Shown: positions 24,433-36,526, counted from the first letter of the stretch. The stretch is DNA of 64,000 nt from Eudorina sp. 2006-703-Eu-15 (GCA_003117195.1 BDSI01000105.1:310001-374000); one strand, 5' to 3'. Program-made: numbers and translations. The notes: generated from the sequence alone by a model not told the origin.

Positions 24433-27400
24433 TCAGTCCTCCATCATGAGCACCGGCGGCAGGTCCCGCACGTTCTCCACCACGTTGACCCCCACAGCAG
24501 CCTTCTGCAGCGCCGCCGGGCCTTGCACCGCCATGGGCGCAGCGCCCGCCGCCTGCCCCGCAGCGCCGCCTCTCCCCCGCCCGTGGTCCAGCTCCCGCAG
24601 CACCTCGGGGCTCACCTGCGGGCAACCCAGGACGAACACCGGGCAAGTGGATACGATATGCGAGTACACAGTTGCTGCACGACAAGTTTCTATGAAACGG
24701 TGATACGCGCCCGAGGAACTGCAAGGCATGGGCAGCTGCGGAAATGGAGAGAGATTGAGATGAAGCGAGTGCGCAAACGTCGGATGCAAAACGTTCTTGG
24801 TTGCGGGTGTGAGACCGGGGTGGCGCCTGCGCCAGGAACGTTGCAAACCTTACCCCTCCCCATCCCGCCGTGTGTACTCTAAAGCACAGATGGATGAGGC
24901 CCAGCCTGCTCGCATGCGGCCCGCCCTTGCTTGTGCCTTCACTGCCCTGGGGTCCCGGCCCCTGTATATCTGCGCCCCGCAGACGGCAGCCAAACCCTGC
25001 CTCCCTCAGCCCTCACTCCCTCGCCGTCTCTCTCCAGGGACAAGGTGGTGCCATCAGACAAATGCCTTCGTGATCAGCTCATGTGTGGACGCCGCGTTCC
25101 CGCGCGTGCGCCGCTCGGATTCGTCATCTAATTTGGTCATCATTTGGCACCACCAACACCAATACCAATACCAGCATGTCGGTGGATTGGGGAACGGAGA
25201 ATCTTGAGGGCGAGCGGCCGCGCATCCCCGCCCCTTCACACCTGGCTGCAAAAAGCCAGCGCCCCGCCAACCCCTAGGCCGCCCAGTCCTGGACAGTCCA
25301 GACATGGGCCCGCACAGGTCCCGGCGAGGCCACCCGCCCAACATCCACCGCACACCGCGCACCCACACCAAAGGGCAAAACCATGCATGCAGCTGCAGTT
25401 CTAGCCAACTGCAAGCCACGCCGTCTCTCTCCAGGGACAAGGTGGTGCCATCAGACAAATGCCTTCGTGATCAGCTCATGTGTAGACGCCGCGTTCCCGC
25501 GCGTGCGCCGCTCGGATTCGTCATCTAATTTGGTCATCATTTGGCACCACCACCACCACCACCACCACCAATACCAGTACCAGCATGTCGGTGGGTTGTG
25601 GGAATGGAGAATTTTGAGGACAAGCGGCCGCGCATCCCCGCCCCTTCACACCTGGCTGCAAAATGCCATGCGCCCCGCCAACCCCTAGGCCGCCCAGTCC
25701 TGGGCAGCCCAGTCCTGGGCCCCCGCAGGTCCCGGCGAGGCCATCCGCCCAACATCCACCACACACCGCGCACCCACACCAAAGGGCAAAACCATGCATG
25801 CAGCTGCGCTTCTAGCCAGCTGCAAGCCACGCCCTACCTTGTAGTGGTGCTGCTTGCTGCACACCGCCCGGAGCGCCGCGATGTCGTCCGGCCGGATCTC
25901 GTGCTTGTACCGCTGCACGAAGCACAGCAGCGTCTGGTGCCACACCACCGGCATCTTCCGCTCGTCGTCGGCGAAGCGGACGAAGTGGTCCACCTGGGGC
26001 AACCGGCCACCCGCCCCACCGACCGCAACACGGGCGCATGCGCGCAGGTAGTTGAGAAGCGTGAGTGCGTGGGTGACAAGGGTCAGGGAGTGCTGCAACG
26101 AATGGGGGACGCAGGTGATCGGAGTGGTGGCGCCGCATCATGCGGTGTGCATACAGCGGCGCCAGACGGCCTGGGCGACGGGAAACGGGCGCAGCAGCCA
26201 CACGCGGTACGACAATGTACGATAACGCCATACAAAGACGCCTGAAATGTGTGTGTGTCCCTGTGAGGCGTGTTTCCCCCAAAACTCCGGAACTACATCT
26301 GCACACGTGCTCTGACGCCCCAGCTTTCTTCACGGGGACTCTCATCCCAGTCGCCGCCCGGGATCCTGCCAACCTCTCCCACCCGATGTAGGACGGCGCA
26401 CACGAGCAGCTCCGGCCCTCCCCAGCTCGAAGCGGGGCCGCCCCGGGCCTCCATGCCCCCGCCCGCCTCCCTGGACCCTCACCAGTGCATCGATGACCCT
26501 GTACGGCAGCGCGTACTTCTTGTCCAGCAGCACCCTCATGAAGAAGCTGGTGGTACCGCAGTACTCGAGCTGGGCCAGGCGCAGCAAAGCCGCGGCGCTG
26601 TGCAGCACGGGCAGCGAGGCGCGCTTGAGCACCGAGGTCAGGATGACCGCCTCGCGCAGCGTGCACGTCCGGGACTGGCACAGCGGCAACAGAATGCCCT
26701 GCAGGAAGGGAGGAGTCAGGGCGGCCGGCGCGGCAGAGAGGCTTGAGACGCGGGGTTCATGGAAAGATACGACGAGAGCAGCGGGGAGGCGGGTTCCGAT
26801 CGGCACCGTTCCTTTAAGTACCTCTTCGACGTGCTCGACGCTGCTCGAGCCTTCTATTGGGCCCACATCGACGGCCAGGCCCCTCCGCCCCCTCCATACA
26901 CACACGCACCACCTGGGATCGGGCGGGCGGGCGGGCTGCATTTCTAGACACACGCACCCGTGTGGGCTGGGCCGGGCGGGTTCTTTTTCTAAACACACGC
27001 GCACCCGTCGGGGTTGGGGCGCCTGGCCCCCTCCCCGACCCAGTCCCCTCGGCGTCCTGACCGTCGCTCTCCCTCGCCCACGTCCTCATCCCGGGCCCCC
27101 GCCCTAGGCCCTCCCTAGGCCGTTCCCTACCGCCTCACCTTGTAAAATGCGCCGGGCTTGTAGGTAGCCTTCCGCAGCGCCTGGAACAGCGTGAAGTGCA
27201 GCCGCTTGTGCTGCCGGATCTCCGCCCGCACCCGGGGCAGCAGCACCAGCGCCAGGAAGCGCTGGGCCAGGCGGGCGTTCAGGTTGGACACGAACAGCCG
27301 CGTGGCCTGGTACACGGCGTGGGGGCTCCACGAATCTGCGGAGGGTCAAGTGCGCATGTGGGTGCAGAAGCAGGAGAGGTGCAGAAGCGTCGTTGAAGGG

Positions 27401-30400
27401 GATGTGCAAGGACTCGCACCACACAATGGAGAGGGAGGGCAACCGACGCAAGGGGGCAGCGGTCGAGTGACGGAGTGGCAGGAGGGGGTCAGAGGGCACG
27501 CAGCCATACCAGGGTTCAGACGCCGAACAGGGCGGGAGGCTGCCCGGCGGACGACCGTGTGACCCGGTCAGCTGGGAAGGTCGGGGGGTCAGGGACTTGT
27601 TGCGCGAATGCGATTCTGGCGCGCTTCTGGGTGCTCTGTTCACTGAGCGCGGCGGCGGCTCCCAACTCAGCGTGGGCTGGATACCTGTGCGTGACGTCGC
27701 CCTTTCCAAACGTCGCGACTCCTGGCCACGTCAGGCCTTTCTACCGTCGCGACTCCTGGCCATGTCAGCCCTCTCTACCCTACCGCCCCCGGTGTACTGC
27801 TCGTGCGGCTCACACAGCCGAATCCGCCTCCGACTGACCTGGGTCGGTCAGGTAAAGCACGTCTTCCCAGTTCCGCAGGTTGGGGATGATCTTGAAAGCC
27901 TGGAAGCAACGGAGCGCGCGGACCAGCGTGCAATCGACGTGATGACCATGTGGACGGGGTTTGAATGATGGGCTCAAAAAGGTGTGCAGCTTGCTGGTGG
28001 GTGTAAGAATGGGAATCTGGAAAGTGGGAACCGGATCGGAACAGCCGGGCGAAGACCAGGCGCTACTCCTCGTCTGGTGCCAAGGGCGCCCGGAGTCCAG
28101 GCGTGAAATGATGGGGGACTGGGGGACCGGAACTGTGGGGGACCGGAGGAAGGGCTTCCCTCACTCCACACGTCTTGTCCGGACGTGACGGGGACAATCC
28201 GTAAGCGTAGCCATCACTGGGTCTTAGTAGCGGCGTTCTTTTTTGAACCGTTGCCCCGACCGGAAGAATGCCCAAACCCCACAGCCATGCCCTCTGCGAG
28301 CGCTGTGTCCTTTCCGGCCTTTCCCATAATACATGTAGGTAAGTTGCCCCGGCACGGCTGGATTTGGGTCCGTTTCTCCGCCGAACCCTGACCCGATCGG
28401 CACCAGCCGTGCACCCACCTTCGGGACCTTGCCCGCCGTGTACCTGGACAGCAGCTTGCCCACGCCCCGATACACTTCCACCACGCGAGGCTCCAGGCCC
28501 TCAGGCACCGGGCCGGGACCAGCGTCTTCCCTGCAAATAAATAGCAGTCGTGTGCATGGGTGGTGAAGGGGCATACATTAGAGCTCTGGACCCAGTTACT
28601 GCACCCGTACGATGCATGTACACAGCTACCCCCTGACAGGCAGTTCCCTGGACAATGCTCGCGCACCCAGCACGGGCATGGATGACCCAGCTCATGAATG
28701 GGTTTTACCACGGGTTTCACATACCCTTCCTCCGCCAGTTGCGCTAGACCCTGCTCCGCTTGCCGCTCCTTAAGCCGCGCAACGATCAGGTCTGCCAAAC
28801 TTGTCTGCCGATAGGAAGACGCGCCCGGTGCCAGGAAGGCCGCCAGCGCACGCTCGTCATCAGGGTCGACCTGTCGGATGCAGCATTATAATTTTGCTTT
28901 ACAGTACCTTGGTCACCGTAGGGAGTTTGGTCTAGTGGTATGATTCTCGCTTTGGGTGCGAGAGGTCGCGGGTTCGATTCCCGCAACTCCCCCTGATTTT
29001 GAGACGCCGCACTTTCTACCTACTGCGACGCACTCGCCATGCCATGATCGACAGAATAGAAACCCCTGACCTCTGGCAGACCAGAAACCCCTAATGTATA
29101 TCGTAAGGGCTCTCTGGTGCTGCGCCGGCCTATTTACCCATTTCCCTAATGCAGCGAGAGCTTGAACGAATAAATCGTGATTGTCTTTCGGTCCCAGCAC
29201 TGCCGAATTCAGGGCAACAAACCCATTTCCCTAATGCAGCGAGAGCTTGAACGAATAAATCGTGATTGTCTTTCGGTCCCAGCACTGCCGAATTCAGGGC
29301 AACAAAAACGACTGAAAACGGCAAAGGGGAGTTGCGGGAATCGAACCCGCGACCTCTCGCACCCAAAGCGAGAATCATACCACTAGACCAAACTCCCTAA
29401 CATGTATAATGCATACAGTTTTCGTCGACATATAACTGAGAACATGGAGTCCACATCCCCAAGTAACTGCAATACATGCGATACATGGTATACCCCACAC
29501 AAGGATCCCGCCGCGATGCGCGATACCCCACACCGCCCGTTTGAAGTACACGGTTAGACCATAGACCACTTAACCGCAATCCAGTCACATTTGCAGGCCT
29601 AACTGCTGGGCCCAAGGGTAGGCTTCCTCCAGTTCCTATTGATAAGTTGTACAGCTTGACTCTACGGCACCCCTGCTTACCTCAACATCATCCTCTTGGT
29701 ATTCATCTTCCCCTTCGTTGCCGTACAGGTCTGCTCTTCCGTCCGAGTCGTCGTCGGAGTCGTCCTCGTCCTGCGCGCCTTTACCCCCTTTCCCGCTGCT
29801 CCCCAGCTTTTGGAGAGCGGCTCGGAGTGCAGCCTGTAACGCACAAATCACAGCAGGCAAACCTGAAGGGCCCATACAGCCACTGCAGCTGTCATCCATT
29901 ACCGCACTCCTTGCATCACCACCCAGCGCTGCAAAACCCGTATGTTCACACCCCTTGAGTAAGCAGGTGGTGAGTACCTGGGGGTCCGCTGCGCGCGTCT
30001 GGTTTCCCTCGCCGTCATCGTCGTCAAGGTGGTCCAAGTCAAAAAGCTCCTCGGCGTCAAGCTCTTGCTGCTGCTCTCGAGCTGCCTTAAGGATCCGTCC
30101 ACTTATCTTCACGTCCAGTAGCTGCGCAAATTCCACGTGGGGAACCATAGTCAGCGTTCACACTAACGGTACCGTTGCTTGCACGGATGTCGAATCGCCG
30201 CCGTCGCCATGTCGTCCGCTAGAATGGTAAATACCTCGATGTTGTATCCATTTACCAAAAGCAAGGTTCTTGGGTTGATACTAACCTCTTCCTCCTCGTC
30301 ATCCGCTCTCCGCCGTTTCTTCTCGGCCCTTGGTTTTGTCTGCAGAAAGATTGCAGTGCCACAATCAGCTACTTAAGAACACGCCGGCAGCCGTGTTTCC

Positions 30401-30523
30401 GCCGGCGGCGGATGTCTGCTTAGCAAGCCCGCCTACCCGAACGCCATAACTTTCAGGGTCTTCTATTTGCTCATGAAGCGACTGTTTATGCTTCGGTTTC
30501 CGAACTCGGGCTTTCTTAGGCAT
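24433..30523 (-). CDS. Bystin / Enp1, 40S ribosome assembly factor
   Basis: Bystin (yeast Enp1) is an essential pre-40S assembly factor acting in nucleolus and cytoplasm. Eleven exons, in gene order: 30523-30437, 30339-30286, 30121-29978, 29833-29681, 28870-28725, 28530-28419, 27899-27839, 27335-27139, 26698-26483, 25993-25838 and 24615-24433. All phases join, giving 502 residues (the human and yeast proteins are roughly 440-480). It starts [16 protein letters not shown] and has an acidic linker from exon 4. The conserved core begins at VDPDDERAL and continues with [58 protein letters not shown] and [15 protein letters not shown]. The last exon has an insert rich in G and A and ends in MMED. 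It is head-to-head with MED7, 419 bp apart. Intron 4 carries two tRNA-Pro genes. Confidence 0.93.
25022..25831. repeat. Two-copy tandem duplication of about 397 bp in bystin intron 10
   Basis: Both units start at cgccgtctctctccaggga (25022 and 25419) and run nearly base for base through the same landmarks, including gtgatcagctcatgtgt, ttggtcatcatttggcacc and cgcatccccgccccttcac. They differ by small changes and by the length of a CAC/ACC run at about 25546-25570. The second unit ends a few bases short of the exon 10 splice donor (25837). Confidence 0.92.
26940..27005. repeat. Dispersed repeat with acacacgcacccg and ttctttttctaaacacacgc
   Basis: The block gggttctttttctaaacacacgc occurs in reverse complement near 42857-42885, next to the large GT microsatellite there. 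It lies in bystin intron 8. Origin unknown. Confidence 0.6.
28921..28992 (+). tRNA. tRNA-Pro (anticodon UGG), antisense in bystin intron 4
   Basis: A 72-nt cloverleaf. The acceptor stem is GGGAGTT paired with AACTCCC plus discriminator C. The anticodon stem CTCGC/GCGAG encloses loop TTTGGGT, giving UGG. The T arm is GCGGGTTCGATTCCCGC. A TTTT tract at 28997-29000 suits pol III termination. It is identical over all 72 nt to the gene at 29326-29397. Confidence 0.96.
29136..29305. repeat. 85-bp perfect tandem duplication between the tRNA-Pro genes
   Basis: The unit beginning acccatttccctaatgcagc occurs at 29136-29220 and again at 29221-29305 with no difference that I can see. It lies between the two inverted tRNA genes inside bystin intron 4. 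Confidence 0.95.
29326..29397 (-). tRNA. tRNA-Pro (anticodon UGG), sense in bystin intron 4
   Basis: The same 72-nt sequence as 28921-28992, in inverted orientation and transcribed in the same direction as bystin. A TTTT tract follows on the - strand near 29314-29317. The two genes are separated by 333 bp that contain the 85-bp duplication. Confidence 0.96.
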
Positions 30524-30942
30524 GTTGTCAACAAATTTGATGAACGCTCCGAAAGAGACACAATATCAAGTGCAATGTGTGCTTCGGACACGTTTCTGTC
30601 AGTGGAAACTGCAATGTAAAATTGTTTTCTTCGCAAATGACGATTGGCATTTGCCGTACGTTTGGACGATGCGTATAGGGCAAAAACACAAGATGGACAA
30701 CGGCTCGGTGTCCTCGAGTGATGTTTATAATTAAATCTACGCCTGAGGATTCTTCTTGTAGACCCCGCGCAAGTCGGCCTACACGGTCGCGGCCTTTCTC
30801 TCTTGGAATCCCTAAACTTGACATGGCCTTAAGAACATCGTGATATCGGTCAAGGCAGCAGATTGTGTGCTCGGTGCGACAGCCCCACGCGCGGAGGGCG
30901 CGCCCGGGCAACCCCACGCGTCCAGGACAGCCCCTTGTACGT
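30524..30942. promoter_or_regulatory. Shared intergenic promoter region, bystin and MED7
   Basis: The two start codons point away from each other across 419 bp, so both promoters and 5' UTRs must lie here. No TATA box is obvious. This rests on position only. Confidence 0.55.
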
Positions 30943-33900
30943 ATGGCAGCGGCGGCGAACAATGGCGCAGCGATGCGTGAGGCCTACCCGCCTCCCCCGT
31001 CGCTGTTCAACCTGTACGGTCCGGACGATGGGGTGTCTCCTCTGCCCCCACCGCCACCCCCCATCCCCACCCCCGCTGATGTGGCTGCGTTGAGGGAGCG
31101 CAAAATCGAGCTCAAGGTCCTGGGCAACCCCCTGAAACTGGTGCGTGACCCGGGGCTGAGATCCCTGGGCTGAGATCCCTGGGCTGAGATCCCTGGGCTG
31201 AGATCCCTGGGCTGAGATCCGAGCGCTCTCCATCGACGGACTTGAGCTCCAGCAGTCCGGCAGTCCGGCGAAACCTTTAGCATCGTTCCCGCGGCGAGTC
31301 CCAACACGTTGGGACTGACATGAAGAAGGATAGCAGTCTTACTGGGAGGGGTACGCCAGCGTTAGTCTCTTCAGCAGGGAGGCGGGCACGGTGGATAGCA
31401 GCGGCTCCTTGACGCTCATTCGCCGGTGCCGCGGGGCGTTTGCATCGTTGGAGGGTGAGGGGTACATAGAGCCTCGATTGACAATGCCGCGGGGTGCAGC
31501 GGGGTTACAGGCACTTGGTAGGCATAATCAAACTGCGCTGCTGCCAGAGAGCAAAGGTCGGGTGAAGGATCAACCGTACCAGAATCCCCAGCGATGCGAC
31601 GACGTCCACCTGCATGGGGCAGGGAGGGACATGTGCGGACGGGTGGGTGGGTGGGTGGATTACCGCTCCGGGACGTCGGGATTGGACGTTGGGATATCGC
31701 ATGGAGGTGCGGGGCCCAGCTGCGTGTTCCAGGGTGCTCCCCCTCCGTCGTGAGGGCGTCGACCGCATTCGCGTTTGCGAGTTCAGTATTTGGGACAAGT
31801 TGACGGGGCCCGCCCCCGTGGTTTGCCCACCCGCGGGCGTGGAAATGACATCGGGACGGGACCGCGGGGGCATCGGTGGGACATCTCGACCCGGGGACGT
31901 GCACCCGCCCGCCAGAGCTCCCCGGTCTCTGCAGTCACCAGCATGGTCGCCGCTCCTGTGCTTTGCGGTGTCCCCGCGGTGCGGTGGCGCAGCTGCTGAC
32001 CCACGAGTCGGTCTGCGCAGTCAAGCGGGGCTGAGTTCTCGCGGGCGTCATGGTCCGCCCGGACGCAGGCGGGCGGGGCCGCAGGCAGCCAACGTGCCGG
32101 GGGAAGGAGGTCCGGGGGTTCCCCCCATCGACCGGCATAGGGTTGCCATCACTTAGGGGGGTGGCCGCCGCCAGTGGCCACCCCCACTGGCCACCGCCTT
32201 TCGCAAAGCGCCGTACAAGTCGTCTTGGCTACGTTGTTGTGGCGCTCGCATCCGCCCCTTGCCCGGTTCTGTCGGCGAGAGAAGCCGCACTCCGCTCCAT
32301 GAGTGCAGTCGCACTGCAGCAACGCACGGCCGGTACGATGCCAGCGGGTGGTGGCGGTGGTCGTGGGGTCAGCATCGCCCACGGTACTGCGCCTCCGGGC
32401 CCCGATCCCCACTAAAGCCGCTCGCGGTGCCGCCGTGTCCCATTTGCCGCCCCCAGCCCTTTCCCCCCGTTTCCCCCCTTCCGTTCCTCTGTTTCTGGGT
32501 TTGGTTTATTTATTGTCTTCTCCAACTTTCCCCTCCCCCGGCGTTTCCAGGCGGAAGACCTGGTTCCCTCCATGACCACCCAGACGCTTTTCAACAAGCA
32601 GCCCGACGGCACCATCGGTAGGTCCAGCAGTCGGTGGGTCTGTGGGCGGCTCAGCACATAGCCACGTGCGTTGCGCTCCGGGTCAACGCATCGATACGTG
32701 CATTGCTCCCCGGGCAGCGGGACGGCAACTGGCGTTGCGCCGTGACGAGGGGAGGGCGCAGGGACGGGCCCCCAACGGGTACGTGGGATCTGCGGCACCA
32801 GGGAGGGGCCGCGGCAGTTTTAGCGCCTTGTTAACAACCCGTCTCGTTCTATTGTGCCCCGTCCCCCGCATGCACGCTGCGTTCATCCTTAAGTCTTCTT
32901 ACATTACTGGTCCCCTCCCTCCTGGCCCCCTAATCTTGGGGCACGGTACGTGTTCCTTCCGGCGCGGCGGCCAGACTTCAAGGGCGAGCTCCGGCGGCTG
33001 AGTGGGGAGCTGATGTTCATGTTCCTGGAGCTGATCAAGACGGTGGTGGACAAGCCCAGCGGGTGAGGTCTGAGGTCTGGGGCGGGGTTGGGGGTCTGCG
33101 GTGGGTGGGGTAGGTGACGGGGGACAGCAGGGGTAGCAGGAAATACAGTCGATGCTGGACTAATAAGGTCGCGCGGACCAGGAGCGCAGTCAGCGGGCAT
33201 CCCGGTCTCGGATCCTCATCATCTCAACCCGTCCAGGGCACCAGGTGATGGGATGATGAGGATTCGAGACCGGCAGTGCGGGCGGCAAGGGAGGCCAACG
33301 GCAGCACGTCGCGCGCAGCTCTCGGGCGGCTGCTCGAGCGGCCTCCCCGGGGGATGGGGGTGAGCTGAGGGGGGAGCAGAGCTGGCAAGGGGGGAAGGAT
33401 GGGACATGATGGGACAGGGCGGCACGGACCAGGGAGGGGATTGTAGCGAAATATGACACACAAGTCTGAAGGGGAGGGGAGCTGGAGGGCCCTGTGCCCA
33501 AGGGGTGGACCCTGTGCTCATTGGTGTTGAAATCTCCCCCGGCCGCTGGTTGCCTCGCCCTCGCCACGCTGCGCTCCTCGCTCTGCTCCCCTCATCTGCG
33601 CCGCCCCGACCACTTCCTGGCCTCAGCTACGCCCAACAACTGACAACCGTCAACGTACTGCTGTCCAACCTGGTTCAGTTGGCGAACCTCATGAGGCCAT
33701 ACCAGGTGCGGGCAACACGGAGGGGTTGCAGATGGCCTGCAGGACGGGCGTGTCCGGACGTTCGGGGCGCGGTCAAGCTACACCGTAGCACCGTACAACC
33801 CCAGCGGAGGAGCAGACCGCCCGTTTGACACCCTCCCCCAGGCCCCCCAGTCTTTATCGGATATTTGCTCTGGCAGCAGCGCAGTAGAAATATGTCTACC

Positions 33901-34585
33901 AATTTCCTATACCCCACCCTCCGCCCGCCTCTGTGCGCAAACTGTGGCTTCCTTTCTCATTGGCGTATGTTTTTCGATAGTCGCCTTCACCTGCAGCCGC
34001 AAATACCTTATCTTCGACGTTGGCTGCGCGAATATGAGAACCATTCTCAGACGCCCTGCGCGACTTCAAAAGTAATTCCCCCCCAGCCTTTTCAGGGTTG
34101 CGCGACTTTGGGAAATAATTGCAGTTTGCAGGGGTGCGCAACGACACGGTACCCCGGAAGCACGGTAGTAGAAGATGGCATGCTATCCCATGTCGCACTG
34201 CGGTTCGATGTGTCGCGCCCTGATGTGCCCTGCTGTGCTCCGCCGTGCTATGCTGTGCTGTGCGGTGCAGGCCCGCGCCACGCTTGAGGCCACGCTGCAG
34301 CTGCAGATTGAGGCCATGCGCACCAGCTTAGGCCGCATCCGAGCGCAGGTGGCAGCTGCGGATGAGGTGCTGGCGGGCATGGCGCGGGAGCTGGTTGAGG
34401 TGGAGGGAGACACCGCGGAATCGGCGGCACGGCCCCCGGCGGGGATGGGGGCGGTGGCTGGGATGGGTCTGGGGGCAGCGCTGGTGGGGGGCATGGCAGG
34501 GCAGGCGCTCGGGGCAGGGGCGGGGACGGGGGGGACGATTGGCCAGGAGGATGCGATGGCGGGGGCGATGGATGTGGAAGGGTGA
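30943..34585 (+). CDS. MED7: Mediator complex subunit 7
   Basis: MED7 is a middle-module subunit of Mediator that heterodimerises with MED21 and links activators to RNA polymerase II. Five exons (30943-31140, 32551-32617, 32975-33062, 33627-33705 and 34271-34585) join in phase to 248 residues. Exon 1 has the family's proline-rich start (AYPPPPSLFNLYGPDDG) and the PPPPPP tract. Exon 2 reads VPSMTTQTLFN. Exons 3-4 hold the core helices (GELRRLSGELMFMFLELI, QLTTVNVLLSNL, LMRPYQ). Exon 5 opens with the near-invariant ARATLE and a coiled coil. An alanine/glycine-rich tail of about 55 residues ends the protein and looks specific to this lineage. Introns 1 and 4 contain dispersed repeats. Confidence 0.9.
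31156..31226. repeat. 14-bp tandem repeat (ctgagatccctggg) x5
   Basis: Five near-perfect units directly after the MED7 exon 1 splice donor (31141). Confidence 0.9.
31501..31597 (+). repeat. Dispersed intronic repeat of about 100 bp, copy in MED7 intron 1
   Basis: The order is ggggtta-agg-acttggta, then caaactgcgctgctgccagag, then agcaaaggtcgggtgaaggatcaaccgtaccagaatcccca. The second half matches the copy at 50428-50527 closely, so the unit is about 100 bp. No inverted termini or coding potential were seen. Confidence 0.75.
33850..33916 (-). repeat. Dispersed intronic repeat, copy in MED7 intron 4
   Basis: In reverse complement it reads ggggtataggaaattggta, gacatatttctactgcgctg, ctgccagagcaaa. 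This is the best-kept left half of the family. Confidence 0.8.
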
Positions 34586-35233
34586 CTGGGGCCGCGGTAG
34601 TTGTGGTTGTTTTGAGGACTCCGTTTTCGGAACCGACGAGGGTAGGGACCTGGGGGGAGTTGCCGCACGCTGCTTAGCCCAGGTTTTGCGCTCGGTGGTG
34701 TGTTGTACATAAGTAATCGTTACAAGGTGGACCCGAGTCCCGACCGGGTGTACATGTGGGGGATATGCACCTGCATTCAGCGCGTCTTGATTGGGACTGT
34801 CGTATTGTGGTTCGGCCCTATGTGTGGGAGGGCTCGGCGGACCGGCAACAGGGTACTCGCAATTCAAGGTTAAATCCGGGAATACGGACGGCATGCGTGA
34901 GCTGGCTGGGTGCGATATCCGCTGTACGCGTGGCGGCTTGGCCGCTGGAGTGTTGCCTGTGCAGGTTCCTGGGGAGGTTCTGCTCCCTGAGACGAGAAGT
35001 GTTTGTGCTCTGTACACATCAATTGATTGGCTTTTTGGCTTAAGAGCTTGTTGGCGGAAGATCTTAATGAGGAGCATGCCTGCTGCGCTGCGGGATCGAG
35101 CGTTGCGCCGTTGTACGAACAACTGACACGTTGCGCCATGCGTAACGACCTTGTGGGGCAATGCTACACGTGCAATCGCCAATATATGTACGTTTACAAC
35201 GTGCCAAATGCGTGCCTAACGTGTATTTCCGTA
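34586..35233. other. MED7 3' flank and upstream region of the LITAF-like gene
   Basis: No exon recognised. It should contain the MED7 3' UTR and the promoter of the next gene. Confidence 0.45.
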
Positions 35234-36097
35234 ATGGGCGATTCTGTGAGACAGCCGTTTATACCAAAGGAGGGCTATGAGGGAGCATCGGTGAGAGCAT
35301 CGGTGCATTGTTTTTAAATAATTCATGAACTAAGTTAAGGATCGTTTCTGCTCCGGCTAACCTCAGGCACCCCCAGCACCAGCATTCCGGTATCCACCCA
35401 TCGGCGTTGCGTCAGGTGCGCGACCAGAGCGTGTAATGATACAAATTTGCTTGGGAAATGTCATATCGACAATGATGCCTCCCGACCAGCGCTCAGGCGG
35501 CAAGTGGTACTTATCCCTGTCTTCCGAAACTGAGTCGCAGATGTGGGTTCCTCGACGGTGACAGGCTACCCTGTAATAGGGTCAGCATCATCCCCACATC
35601 CGTCCAGTTCCGTGCCTCATTTGTTGCCGCCGACGGAACAAATCCTGGTAACGACGCCGAGTGCACCACCCGTCATCATCGCCGCCGACCCGGTCGTCCT
35701 TTGTCCCCACCGCCACCACCACGGAGAGCAACTCATCTGCGGCTCGTGTCACCGACTCGTGACACCGGAGGCTTTCAAGGTAGGGCTTACGGAACAATGC
35801 TGCCGATAGGCCTGCCGGATTAGTACGTACACTCCTGGCACAATCCTGCAATTGTACGAAGACAGGACGCGTATGCTGACATGGCACGCCGTAACCTCTA
35901 TTTCTGCATTCCCCCTGTACCGCTGGCCCGTGTAGGAGGCGGGGTTGTGCGCTTGCATATCCGCCGTCGGCCTGTGTGCGTCTGGCTGCTGGATTTGCGC
36001 GTGGTTGCCCCTGTGTTTGAACGTCACGAAGGACACCGTGTACCGCTGTCCAGTCTGCAATGCGGAACTCTACAGAAGGAGGGCGCCTTTCGAGTAG
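35234..36097 (+). CDS. LITAF-domain (SIMPLE-like) membrane-associated zinc protein
   Basis: LITAF-domain proteins are small monotopic proteins of endosome/lysosome membranes with a zinc site split by a hydrophobic segment. Four exons (35234-35290, 35367-35415, 35541-35779 and 35936-36097) keep phase through every junction and give 168 residues. The N-terminus is proline-rich (APPAPAFRYPPIG). The first zinc knuckle is LICGSCHRLVT. The hydrophobic stretch GLCACISAVGLCASGCWICA follows. The second knuckle reads NVTKDTVYRCPVCNAEL, matching the family's C-terminal KD-x-HxCPxC pattern with Y for H. The length fits animal and plant members. The exon 1 start rests on an in-frame ATG and a matching donor only. 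Confidence 0.78.
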
Positions 36098-36526
36098 GAG
36101 TACTGTACCGGTGTTCGTGGCACATCGGCCGGGCAAGTTGAAGTTGGGACGGCTAGTTGTCAGGTTGTCCGCCGTGTTCTGCTTTATACAAAACGAGGTT
36201 TGGGGCAAAGCTTGGTATGTCTCCATGAGCACTTGCTAATCGTGAGAAGCGTTTTTGGTCATCCGACAGTTGACTCATTTTATGGTTGGTTGACCCGTTA
36301 TGAAAATTGAATCCACACGAACGTATCTGCAACGAGATGATTGTAAGCTAATGTTGGCACACACGCTTCAGGAGCCGAATCGGCACGATCACATCCAAAA
36401 AACATCATTACAACTGCAACATCGTTGACGCAGATAAAGAATCAAGAGCAGCCATGTAAATGCCCACCGAGTGTTACAGCGCCGAAAAATTAACAAGAGC
36501 AGCCATGTAAACGTCCAACCAATGGT

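Noticed and set aside
29136..29305. Direct repeats as a CRISPR array
   Set aside because: Two adjoining units without spacers in a eukaryotic intron.
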